This document shows, piece after piece, positions 40,041 through 47,165 of a DNA stretch of 64,000 nt. Source of the DNA: Chionis minor. Its lineage: Eukaryota > Chordata > Aves > Charadriiformes > Chionididae. The stretch is from assembly GCA_013398295.1 (NCBI GenBank), contig VZSF01006559.1, positions 683,539 through 747,538 of the forward strand, given 5' to 3'. The first letter of the stretch is position 1. Each line of letters opens with the position of its first letter. The notes beneath the pieces were generated by a model. That model worked only from the letters and a program-made list of their open reading frames with translations. It ran no database searches and was not told where the DNA came from. The translations under genes were made by a program, and so were the position numbers.

Positions 40041-40640
40041 TGTCATGGGCTCATCGAGCTATGAATAATTCGCCCTTATGTTGTCAGTCCAGATCCACCT
40101 GAGCCACTCCAATTTTATCAGCCCTATCCACCTGCTGGTTGTTTTGATCATCTTCAGTAGTCCAACTCAGGTACACCGGCATCTACATGATGCACTTTTA
40201 CAACCAGATTCTCTATCTGGGCAGCAATATCTTGCCACAATGGGGCAGTCCAGGTGGGTTTTCCTCTATGCTGCCAGTTGTTCTCCTTCCATTGCTGCAA
40301 CCCCCTCCACAGAGAATTTGCCACCATCCATAAGTCAGTATAAAGATAAAGTACTGGCCATTTTTCTCATTCAGCAATATCTAAAGCCATCTGGATGGCT
40401 TTCACCTCTGCCAACTGGCTCAATTCACCTTGTCCTTCAGCAGCTTCTGCAGCTTGTCATGTAGGACTCCACACAGCAGCCCTCCACTTTTGATGTTTTC
40501 CTACAATACAGCAGGAACCATCAGTATAATTTTCTGACAGTTTATATGATCAGGCCTCTTAAGCATGCATCACCTACTCCTTTGGTGCTATTCCAAAATC
40601 TTTGCCTTCTGGCTAGTCCATGATCTCTTCCAAGACTCCT
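40041..40640 (-). pseudogene. ERV RNase H, copy A (partial, inactive)
   Basis: RNase H degrades the RNA strand of the hybrid during reverse transcription. The minus strand gives YTDGSCCIVGKHQKW (first Asp codon near 40,530-40,532), then AEVKAIQMALDIAE with a stop just after it, then YLYTDLWMVANSLW, and VKVHHVDAGVP, where His-Val-Asp fits the last metal-site region. Stops replace several codons. The copy ends at the N at 40,694, so it is cut off from reverse transcriptase in this layout. Confidence 0.85.
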
Positions 40641-40693
40641 GGGTGACTGGGGTTTCCTATTCGAGTTCATTGTGTGATCAGTGTGACCCACTT

Positions 40694-40694
40694 N
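40694..40694. other. single N, assembly joint
   Basis: An isolated N exactly where copy A stops and copy B starts. This is a mark of two contigs placed end to end without merging their overlap. Confidence 0.9.
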
Positions 40695-41976
40695 TAGGTC
40701 TAAGGCCATGAACAGCCCATTTAGGTTAACAGCCTACTTCTACATTTAAATTCCAGCTTTTCAACACAGAAGAGATAGCGTGTGTGGTGCTGAATTGTGG
40801 CATGCTGCATCTGGAGCTTGCAGCTCGTGTTCTGGCACGGTCCATGTCCATGGTTGGCAGATGGAAGATGTCAATCTTGAGAAAGTTGTGGGGCACCACT
40901 TGCTGAAGCCAATTTTGGTTTCCTCACCACTGCACTTTACTCAGTTTCATCAAAGTTCATTCTTCATTAATTTGGGTGATTCTCACATGAATACTATTGA
41001 TATAGCACATAGCAACCGTAATAATAATGACATATAGTAGTAAATCAGCAATTAATATCATACAGTTTAATTCATTTGCTGTTATCACCCAAAATCAAAT
41101 CCCCTTGAGGTACCCATCAGACTTCCCCATCCTCTTGCATCACCCACCAAGCGCATCCCATGGATGGGTTTGCCTTTCCTCATGACAGGAACAACCCAGA
41201 CTGTTTTCCCTAACATATTTTTCACATGGACTACAGGGACTTTACCCCCTTCCACAGTATGTAAAGGTTCTGACTGGGCAGGACCAGCTTGATTGCCAGA
41301 TCCTCTAGTGTTTACTAACCAGGTGGCCTTTGCTAAATATGTATCCCAGCGTTTGAAGGTCCCACCACCCATTGGTCTCAATGTAGCTTTTAATAGTCCA
41401 TTGTATCGGTCAATCTTCCCAGAGGCTGGTGTATGACAGGGGATGTGATATATCCACTCAGTGCCATGCTCTTTGGCCCAAGCGTCTAGGAGGTTTTTTC
41501 AGAAATGAGTCCCATTGTCTGACTCGATTATTTCTAGGGTGCCATGTTGCCATAAAACTTGCTTTTCACGCGTTCCAGGCAGTCACATGGGTTATGGGGT
41601 ATTTTTCCAAACATCCAGTGGTTGCTTCTACCATTGTAAGCACATGGCACTTGCCGTGGCGGGTTTGTGGGATTGTCATGTAATCAATTTGCCAGGTCTC
41701 CTCATATTTTTATTTCAGCCATCATCCTCCATACCAGAGAGGGTTTAATTGCTTGGCCTGCTTAATTGCAGCACACGTTTCACGTTCATGAATAATCTGT
41801 TAGATTGTGTCCATGGTCAAGTCCACCCCTCAACCAAAAGCCCATCTGTATGTTGGTCTGAGGTGTCATCAGGCCTTCCTTGATGGCCTGACATGTCATG
41901 GGCTCATCGAGCTATGAATAATTCGCCCTTATGTTGTCAGTCCAGATCCACCTGAGCCACTCCAATTTTATCAGCC
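40695..41976 (-). repeat. pol/3'-tail segment, copy B
   Basis: Near-identical to 38,842-40,123. The few differences I could see are one at 38,844/40,697, two adjacent changes near 39,329/41,182 (GCCC against CCTC, changing Gly to Arg in the integrase C-terminus), and one near 39,944/41,797 (TTTGATT against TTAGATT). The copy is wholly contained within copy A and ends at the second N. Confidence 0.93.
41085..41890 (-). pseudogene. ERV integrase, copy B (inactive)
   Basis: Second copy of the integrase remnant with the same lesions: TGA just after the SDNGTHF box, Asp in place of the catalytic Glu (41,409-41,411), and the same frameshift between the two Asp codons. It differs from copy A by Arg for Gly in VPVM(G/R)KGKP. 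Shared lesions with almost no private changes mean the copies are not independent old duplicates. Confidence 0.9.
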
Positions 41977-41977
41977 N
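41977..41977. other. single N, assembly joint
   Basis: Second isolated N, between copy B and copy C. The last 210 bases before it (41,767-41,976) recur directly after it (41,978-42,187), so here too an overlap was not merged. Confidence 0.9.
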
Positions 41978-42757
41978 TGCAGCACACGTTTCACGTTCAT
42001 GAATAATCTGTTTGATTGTGTCCATGGTCAAGTCCACCCCTCAACCAAAAGCCCATCTGTATGTTGGTCTGAGGTGTCATCAGGCCTTCCTTGATGGCCT
42101 GACATGTCATGGGCTCATCGAGCTATGAATAATTCGCCCTTATGTTGTCAGTCCAGATCCACCTGAGCCACTCCAATTTTATCAGCCCTATCCACCTGCT
42201 GGTTGTTTTGATCATCTTCAGTAGTCCAACTCAGGTACACCGGCATCTACATGATGCACTTTTACAACCAGATTCTCTATCTGGGCAGCAATATCTTGCC
42301 ACAATGGGGCAGTCCAGGTGGGTTTTCCTCTATGCTGCCAGTTGTTCTCCTTCCATTGCTGCAACCCCCTCCACAGAGAATTTGCCACCATCCATAAGTC
42401 AGTATAAAGATAAAGTACTGGCCATTTTTCTCATTCAGCAATATCTAAAGCCATCTGGATGGCTTTCACCTCTGCCAACTGGCTCAATTCACCTTGTCCT
42501 TCAGCAGCTTCTGCAGCTTGTCATGTAGGACTCCACACAGCAGCCCTCCACTTTTGATGTTTTCCTACAATACAGCAGGAACCATCAGTATAATTTTCTG
42601 ACAGTTTATATGATCAGGCCTCTTAAGCATGCATCACCTACTCCTTTGGTGCTATTCCAAAATCTTTGCCTTCTGACTAGTCCATGATCTCTTCCAAGAC
42701 TCCTGGGTGACTGGGGTTTCCTATTCGAGTTCATTGTGTGATCAGTGTGACCCACTT
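41978..42757 (-). repeat. pol segment, copy C (continuous with the rest of the ERV)
   Basis: Repeats 39,914-40,693 with an offset of 2,064 and at least one difference (CTGGCTAG near 40,613 against CTGACTAG near 42,677). Beyond 42,757 it continues into the remainder of pol, so this copy joins the 5' half of the ERV to the repeated part. Confidence 0.93.
42105..42705 (-). pseudogene. ERV RNase H, copy C (inactive)
   Basis: Same RNase H remnant as in copy A, here joined to the reverse transcriptase half of pol. TDG is at 42,591-42,599 (Asp codon 42,594-42,596), followed by AEVKAIQMALDIAE and a stop, then LYTDLWMVANSLW. This copy is probably the true genomic continuation of pol. Confidence 0.88.
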
Positions 42758-42851
42758 ACGCCACATAGTGGACACCAACACTCCACATAATGTCAGATGA
42801 ACGATCTGTAGGGGGGACCCTCACTTTGAACATCCAGCCCAGCATGAGCAG

Positions 42852-43106
42852 TCAGGATGCTAAAAGGAGCTGTGCTTCAGTACCAACTGCTTCTGAAGAA
42901 GCTCGAATCCCTTCATATGCTGCCAATATCTCTTTTTCAGTTGGAATATAGCGAGCTTTGGATCTTCTGTATCCCTGACTCCCAAACCTTGAGCTGACCT
43001 CAAGCCTCTCTTGGTGTTTTCTGTGAGAGGCTCCAGGTAGGGCCATTCTCTCTGGCTGTGGTGAAGAACACATTTGTAATACCTTGTCCTGCCTGAACTG
43101 GCCCAA
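42852..43106 (-). pseudogene. ERV reverse transcriptase connection region
   Basis: Open for 84 codons. YIPTEKEILAAYEGIRASSE matches the conserved tether between the polymerase palm/thumb and RNase H in retroviral and Ty3-like pol, where a Glu-rich (P/T)xEKE box is typical. It follows the reverse transcriptase remnant after one or more frameshifts and leads toward RNase H. It is a structural linker with no catalytic residues. Confidence 0.85.
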
Positions 43107-43171
43107 GGGCTACTGCATGAACTATTTCCTGTTTAATTGGTTCAAAAGCTTGTTGTTGCTCAGGACCCCAT

Positions 43172-43965
43172 TTAAAACCGTTCTTCTTCTAGGTCACTTG
43201 ATAGAGAGGGCTTACAATCAGACTGTAATTTGGAATGTGCATCCTCCAAAAACCCATGATGCCTAAGAAAGCTTGTTTCCTTTTTACCAGTTAGTGGAGA
43301 CATAGCTGCTATTTTGTTGACCACGTCCATTAAGATCTGACAGCACCCATCTTGCCATTTTGTTCCTAAAAACTGGACCTTCTGTGCAGTTCCTTCTGTG
43401 CAGACCTTGGCCTTACTTTGTTTTATGGTAAAACTAGCTCTCAGAAGGATTTGGATTTTCTTCCCTTTCTTAAAAAGTTCTTCTGCCACATTGCCCCACA
43501 CAATGTTTTCCAGGTGTTCCAAAGCTTCACCCTGTTCCAGTGCAATCTGGATCAATCCATGGCAAATGGTAGGGCTGTTCCTCCACCCCTGGGGCAGTCG
43601 ATCCCAAGTGTACTGGACACTCCTCCAACTGAAAACAAACCACGGCCTGCACTCTTCTGCCAAAGGGATTGAGAAAAATGCATTAGCAGTATCAGTTGTA
43701 GCCTACCAGTTATCTGCCTTAGATTCTAGTTCATATTGAAGTTCCAGCATGTCTGGCACAACAGCACTCAGAAGCTGTGTAACTTCATTCAGGCCACAGA
43801 AAACCACTGTTAGTCTCCACTCTCCATTAGACTTTTGCACTGGCCATACAGGGTCACCTGTTAAAAGGTGAGTGCATCTTGCTGATCACTCCTTGGCTCT
43901 CTAGTTGATGAATCACTTTATGGATGGGAATCAGGCAGCCTTGGTTGGTGCAATATTACCACTGA
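43172..43965 (-). pseudogene. ERV reverse transcriptase, catalytic box missing
   Basis: Reverse transcriptase makes viral DNA from RNA. On the minus strand, HQLESQGVISKMHSP and WPVQKSNGEWRLTV (about 43,960-43,815) are the fingers/palm start. GLNEVTQLL leads to a TAG, then motif A as TDTANAFFSIP with its catalytic Asp at 43,691-43,693, then RLPQGWRNSPT (about 43,605-43,570). The Y-x-D-D box expected roughly 30 residues later is absent: the frame there reads EHLENIVWGN (about 43,520-43,490) and continues open to FLGTKWQDG and further to 43,172. The loss is in frame. Without the paired Asp residues the enzyme could not polymerise. Confidence 0.9.
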
Positions 43966-44029
43966 CACACCATTGTGGTAGCAATCGGCACCTGTTGTTC
44001 TTTCACCATCAACAACCCCACAACAGAAG

Positions 44030-44400
44030 GGTCATCTGAGAGACCAGGCAAGGTAGACAGCTAACTGTTTCATTTCCTCTGTCTCTACAGTAGCTATACC
44101 AAAAGCCCACTGGTACCATTTTGGGTCCTTGAAATAACCTCTCCTGAGATAATCTATACCAAGAATGCACAGAGCCTCTGGGCCAGTCACAATGGCATGC
44201 TTTTGCCATTCATTCCCAGTTAGGATCACTTCAGCTTCCAATACAGTTAACTATTCCCCTTCCTCTCCACCTCCGTTACTCCAGAAATAGATGTGTGTTC
44301 TGTCCCTTTATAGCGTGATGGCATTAGGGTACACTGTGCACCAGTGTCTACCAGAGCCTTATACTCCTGGGGGTCTGATGTGCCAGCCCACCAAATTCAC
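44030..44400 (-). pseudogene. ERV aspartic protease (frameshifted)
   Basis: Retroviral proteases mature the Gag and Gag-Pol polyproteins. The minus strand reads YKALVDTGAQCTLMPSR with the DTGA active-site box at 44,337-44,348. About 30 codons later the frame runs into a stop near 44,249. The rest of the domain continues in another frame (44,032-44,241) with AEVILTGNEW and then ALCILGIDYL, the conserved C-terminal helix region with G-(I/R)-D. The separate frames mean at least one indel. The motif order and size fit a protease of about 110 residues. Confidence 0.88.
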
Positions 44401-45036
44401 ACAGTCCAGTAAACTTAGTTGTCCCTTCCCTCCACCTGGCCAGAGGCAGGGCCCCTCTAGCTCTGATCATAATATTCAGCATTGACAAATGGGTTTGTGT
44501 GGATCCCATGGGTTTGAATCCCATCATTGTCATTCACTTCTTGGAAATACACATCGTGAGTTCCTTCAAGAGAAACCGTTCTGCTTTGTCTAGGGAACTG
44601 CCCACTGGAAACTGGAGCAGCAGTTTTCCAGGAAGAGCCCTCATTCGTGGTTGTTTTTCATTGCAACTTGTGTATCCATGCCTGGAGGATCGAGGTAGGT
44701 TTTTCATCCCACTTCCTCATATCCTCTCTTTGGTCATGGAGGTAAAACCACAGGGTACCTTGTGGTGTGTAGCCTCTACATCCTCCCTCTTGAGCAGAAA
44801 AATGCTTACTCCTAATTGCTGAGATACTGGTCCATACAGGTGGAGAGTAGGACCTATCCTCTTCAGTTGCTGGAACTCCCGGGATGTTTTTTTGAAGAGG
44901 CTTTCATTTTTCTTGGACACTCTCTCAACAGAGGAGACACAAGCCCAGAGGGAAGTAGACCTTTTTCATACTGCTGGAGTTGGCCAGCCACTGCATCCAT
45001 GATCTCTTGGATCTTCATCTCCCTAGTTCATTGTTG
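44401..45036 (-). pseudogene. ERV gag 3' part / gag-pro junction, badly decayed
   Basis: Between the capsid-like region and the protease several short frames overlap (for example 44,717-44,920 and 44,348-44,533 minus). Peptides such as QEIMDAVAGQLQQYEKGLLPSG and a Lys-rich SKKNESLFKKTSREFQ lie where nucleocapsid would be expected. I could not find a Cys-His zinc knuckle (CxxC...H...C) in any frame. The position, not similarity, supports this assignment. Confidence 0.6.
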
Positions 45037-45558
45037 TCAATGAGCTGGCATACGATGATAGTGTGCTCCGTAGAAACTTCCACCATATGGGTTGGATACA
45101 TCTGGATCTGTGGCCAATTGCAGATCATCCAGGTCATCATAAATCAGCTCCTGAAAAGCTAATTCTCTCAGGTACTGGATACCTCTCTCCATGATGGTCT
45201 GCTTTCCTGGGTGACGTATAAAGTCTTCCTTGAAGGGATAACTTTCCTTGACAGCTAACAGAAGTTGTCTCCAGAGGCTGTGGTGTTCTTTTTCCAATTG
45301 TCTTGTCAATACCCCCTTTCCTAGAAAGAGATCCCAGCTGCTGGCCTCCTTACCCGCTAATTACAAGCTACTGGCCCTGTTATCCCAGCATTGGAGCAGC
45401 CGGGTGACAATTTGCTTGCTTGGATGGCAACTGAAATCTTTTTGTATGTCTCGCAGCTCACTCAGCGATAACGATCGGGTGACTATCTCTGGTACTTCCT
45501 CCTGTTCTTGCGATGGCCCTGGTGCATTTTCATCCTTTGCTAAGCAAACTGATTTTTT
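45037..45558 (-). pseudogene. ERV gag capsid-like region
   Basis: One minus frame runs from the A7 run at 45,553-45,559 to 45,037 with a single in-frame TAA. It reads PGPSQEQEEVPEIVTRSLSL, then SELRDIQKDF, then a stop, then RQLEKEHHSLWRQLLLAVKE and YLRELAFQELIYDDLDDLQL. The Glu/Pro-rich lead followed by a helical domain with LRDIQKDF is the layout of a retroviral capsid start. It is in a different frame from the upstream gag-position frame, with the shift in the A7 homopolymer. Assignment rests on position and pattern. Confidence 0.7.
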
Positions 45559-46234
45559 TCTGTATTATTTCTTCCTCTGCATAAGAGCAACTGACTGATA
45601 GCGGTGTGGGTTGGTTCTCTGGTTCAGTAACCACAGTGGCTGTCGCCGGGGCTTGACTAGCCACAGCGCTCACCACAGGGGTTGAAGTAACCGCAGCGCC
45701 TGTTGCCGGGGTTTGAGTAGCTGAAGTGCTTGTTGCAGGAGCTGGAATAGTGTGCCTGCATACACACCAATGTTTAACCCTAAGCAAGACCTGAAACATA
45801 TTCAGAAGCCGTGAAGCACCCAGCAATAGAAGCATGCCAGTTTGAGCACCCCAAGGGTGTTCAAAATTCTCAAACGTTGTTATAATTAGCATGGAGGAGA
45901 AGAGAGAGGTGAAGGAGGGTGTCTCCCTGACAGATTGGTTCTCCAAAGAGTAAAGGTTAGAAGTGTAATTAGTAAAAGTTTTCGCTAGGTTCCCAAGGTA
46001 TGGAGACGAAACCGCCGCTGCCATTTTGCCTTGTTCATCACTCCTAATCATTAACAAGTCCAGCCACAGCACACCCAATTTCATCATATCATAAGCCTGC
46101 ACTACAAGGCACAGAAAAACAACAATCTCGAGCCATTTCCCAGAGCTGACAAACAGCACAAGAGGCAGCACATATTGCAAGTTCAGTGTTATGAGGTGCA
46201 ATCCTGAGAGCAACACTGTGACTATTAACCCCAC
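45530..46234 (-). pseudogene. ERV gag-position open frame with hydrophobic N-terminus and 10-residue repeats
   Basis: The longest open frame in the window (234 codons), directly downstream of the primer-binding site, where gag should begin. The listed start is GTG and the frame is open further upstream to a TAG; the first ATG codons are a pair at residues 50-51 (46,082-46,087). Residues 3-47 are strongly hydrophobic (LIVTVLLSGLHLI, LPLVLFV, IVVFLCLVV), another hydrophobic stretch (MLLLLGASRLLNMF) lies near residues 130-145, and there is an NYTS site. Residues about 164-203 are four 10-residue Ala/Thr/Pro-rich repeats, followed by a Glu-containing tail. It could be a decayed matrix domain plus linker, or a membrane-active extra frame. 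I cannot assign a function. Confidence 0.6.
45630..45749 (-). repeat. four 30-bp tandem units in ERV gag frame
   Basis: Four in-phase 30-bp units begin at 45,630, 45,660, 45,690 and 45,720. On the minus strand each encodes ten residues: PAPATSTSA(T), QTPATGAAVT, STPVVSAVAS, QAPATATVVT. The unit length is a multiple of three, so copy-number change would preserve the frame. This is typical of a flexible linker between Gag domains. Confidence 0.88.
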
Positions 46235-46303
46235 ACAATGAATGTTTATGACAAATCTGTTCTAAGGTGCTCTGATCAGGTTTGTCGTTATCTCAACCTG
46301 TCA

Positions 46304-46321
46304 TGCCCTCTTCAGCTGCCA
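46304..46321 (-). promoter_or_regulatory. probable ERV primer-binding site (tRNA-Lys-like, degenerate)
   Basis: Nine bases inside the LTR edge the minus strand reads TGGCAGCTGAAGAGGGCA. It matches 12 of 18 positions of a tRNA-Lys-type primer-binding site, including the TGGC start and GGG near the end. Position and sequence agree, but it is too decayed to be certain of the tRNA. Confidence 0.55.
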
Positions 46322-46330
46322 AAAAAGGAC

Positions 46331-46801
46331 TGTTGTGGTTTAATCCCAGCCAGCAGCTAGGACCACGCAGCTGCTCAGGCAACTTTCCCTCTTCCCTGAG
46401 AAGGGCAGAGAGAAGAGGGAGAAAAGGAGGGGAAAAGGAAAGGAAAAAAACCTCATGGGTTGAGATAAAGACAGTTTAAAAGAAACAATAACAGAAAAGG
46501 AAAATAACAAGTCACTCTTGCCACCTGGTGAATTGGCACCTTCCTGAATAGTGACTGCAGATAGCCCCTCCATGGCCAATTCCCATTTATATACCAAGCA
46601 TGAAGTCTATGGTATGGAATATTCCATTGGCCATCCATTGTTCTGTCTGTGCTCCTTCTTGGCTTCTACAGGAAGCTGTAAAGAGTCCTTGAAAAGTATA
46701 AACACCACCTAGCAACACCTAAACCAATATGCATTATTGACATTCCTTTCACAGCAATCGCTAGAAAGAAAATTAACTCTTTCCCAGCTGAAACCAGGAC
46801 A
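46331..46801 (-). repeat. ERV 5' long terminal repeat (471 bp)
   Basis: On the minus strand it starts TGTCCTGGTTTCAGCTGGGA and ends TTAAACCACAACA, with TG...CA ends forming short inverted repeats (TGT...ACA). These termini are those of a common avian LTR family. A TATA box (GGTATATAAATGGG, 46,584-46,597) lies in the middle, pointing toward gag, preceded by an ATGGAATATTCC element. The 3' part is pyrimidine-rich. It is the only LTR copy in the window; I found no matching 3' copy near 38.8 kb. Its promoter would fire in the same direction as PDE1A. Confidence 0.9.
46586..46593 (-). promoter_or_regulatory. TATA box of ERV LTR
   Basis: The minus strand reads TATATAAA inside the LTR, about 210 bases from the LTR's 5' boundary and 255 from its 3' boundary, a normal U3/R position. 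Promoter activity today is unknown. Confidence 0.6.
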
Positions 46802-46849
46802 GAGCTTTTCAGCAAAAACTGACATAATATGCTTTTTTTTTCTTATTAA

Positions 46850-47165
46850 CATAAGCACATCCATACTGGGTCGCAATAAAAGTCCATCTAGCTCAGTACG
46901 TAGCCAAAAGCAGTTGTCCAGGGAAGAGAAAAAGAGCATAAGGAGTCTACAGTGATGCTGGATACCCTCCCAGCCTCCAGTCACCTGGGATCAAGGACTC
47001 CCTGACACAGAGATGGTTTGTATGTATCTAGAAATATATTACTCTTCTACTAAGTTTTTCAGGCTCCTTCTGCACCCATGTAAACTGCTGGCATCCACAA
47101 TGTCCTTTGGCAAGGAATCCGAGTATAATGTTACGTTGTGTAAAGAAAAATTTATCATTTATTTA
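46850..47165 (-). mobile_element. old CR1-type LINE fragment next to the LTR
   Basis: The plus strand carries 'aaagtccatctagctcagta', then 'ggcatccacaatgtccttt' and 'ggcaaggaat', then 'gttgtgtaaagaa'. This is the inverse of a conserved CR1-type 3' segment, comparable to 'ggcatctaccacctctgg' at 51,550 in the younger copy, but more diverged. The LTR end lies only about 50 bp away. Subfamily not fixed; edges approximate. Confidence 0.6.

Larger units (their letters stand above)
38842..40693 (-). repeat. pol/3'-tail segment, copy A
   Basis: First copy of a segment repeated within the ERV. It holds RNase H, complete integrase and the 3' tail. Copy A plus 1,853 gives copy B (40,695-41,976), and copy A plus 2,064 gives copy C (41,978 onward). 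It ends at a single N (40,694). The last nine bases before the N (GACCCACTT) recur at 42,749-42,757, where the ERV continues uninterrupted. Confidence 0.95.
38842..46801 (-). mobile_element. avian endogenous retrovirus, decayed, with duplicated pol segment
   Basis: A provirus read on the minus strand, so in the same sense as PDE1A. In transcription order it has a 5' LTR (46,801-46,331), a degenerate primer-binding site, gag-region frames (about 46.2-44.7 kb), protease (about 44.4-44.0 kb), reverse transcriptase (about 43.96-43.17 kb), connection and RNase H (about 43.1-42.2 kb), integrase, and a short non-coding tail ending near 38,842. All genes carry stops and frameshifts. No env gene and no second LTR are visible, so the 3' end is truncated or rearranged; the low edge is approximate. 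Part of pol is repeated with single Ns at the joints (see separate entries); without these copies the element is about 5.9 kb. Protease, integrase and LTR type show an avian ERV; I do not fix the class. Confidence 0.93.

Noticed and set aside
39576..40464. Plus-strand frames of 77-128 codons, and their copies at 41,429-42,528
   Set aside because: They are antisense shadows of the integrase and RNase H remnants, which are recognisable by motifs on the minus strand.
38842..42757. Genuine biological tandem duplication or amplification of a pol cassette
   Set aside because: Each joint is a single N, copy B is nested in copy A, the copies are nearly identical although the ERV is old, and the end of copy A overlaps copy C exactly up to the N. 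Assembly overlap is the simpler reading.
43398..43739. Plus-strand frame of 113 codons
   Set aside because: Antisense to the reverse transcriptase remnant, which carries LPQGWRNSP on the minus strand.
44401..45036. Nucleocapsid zinc knuckle in the ERV
   Set aside because: I searched all minus frames of this interval for CxxC...H...C and found none, so I do not claim one.
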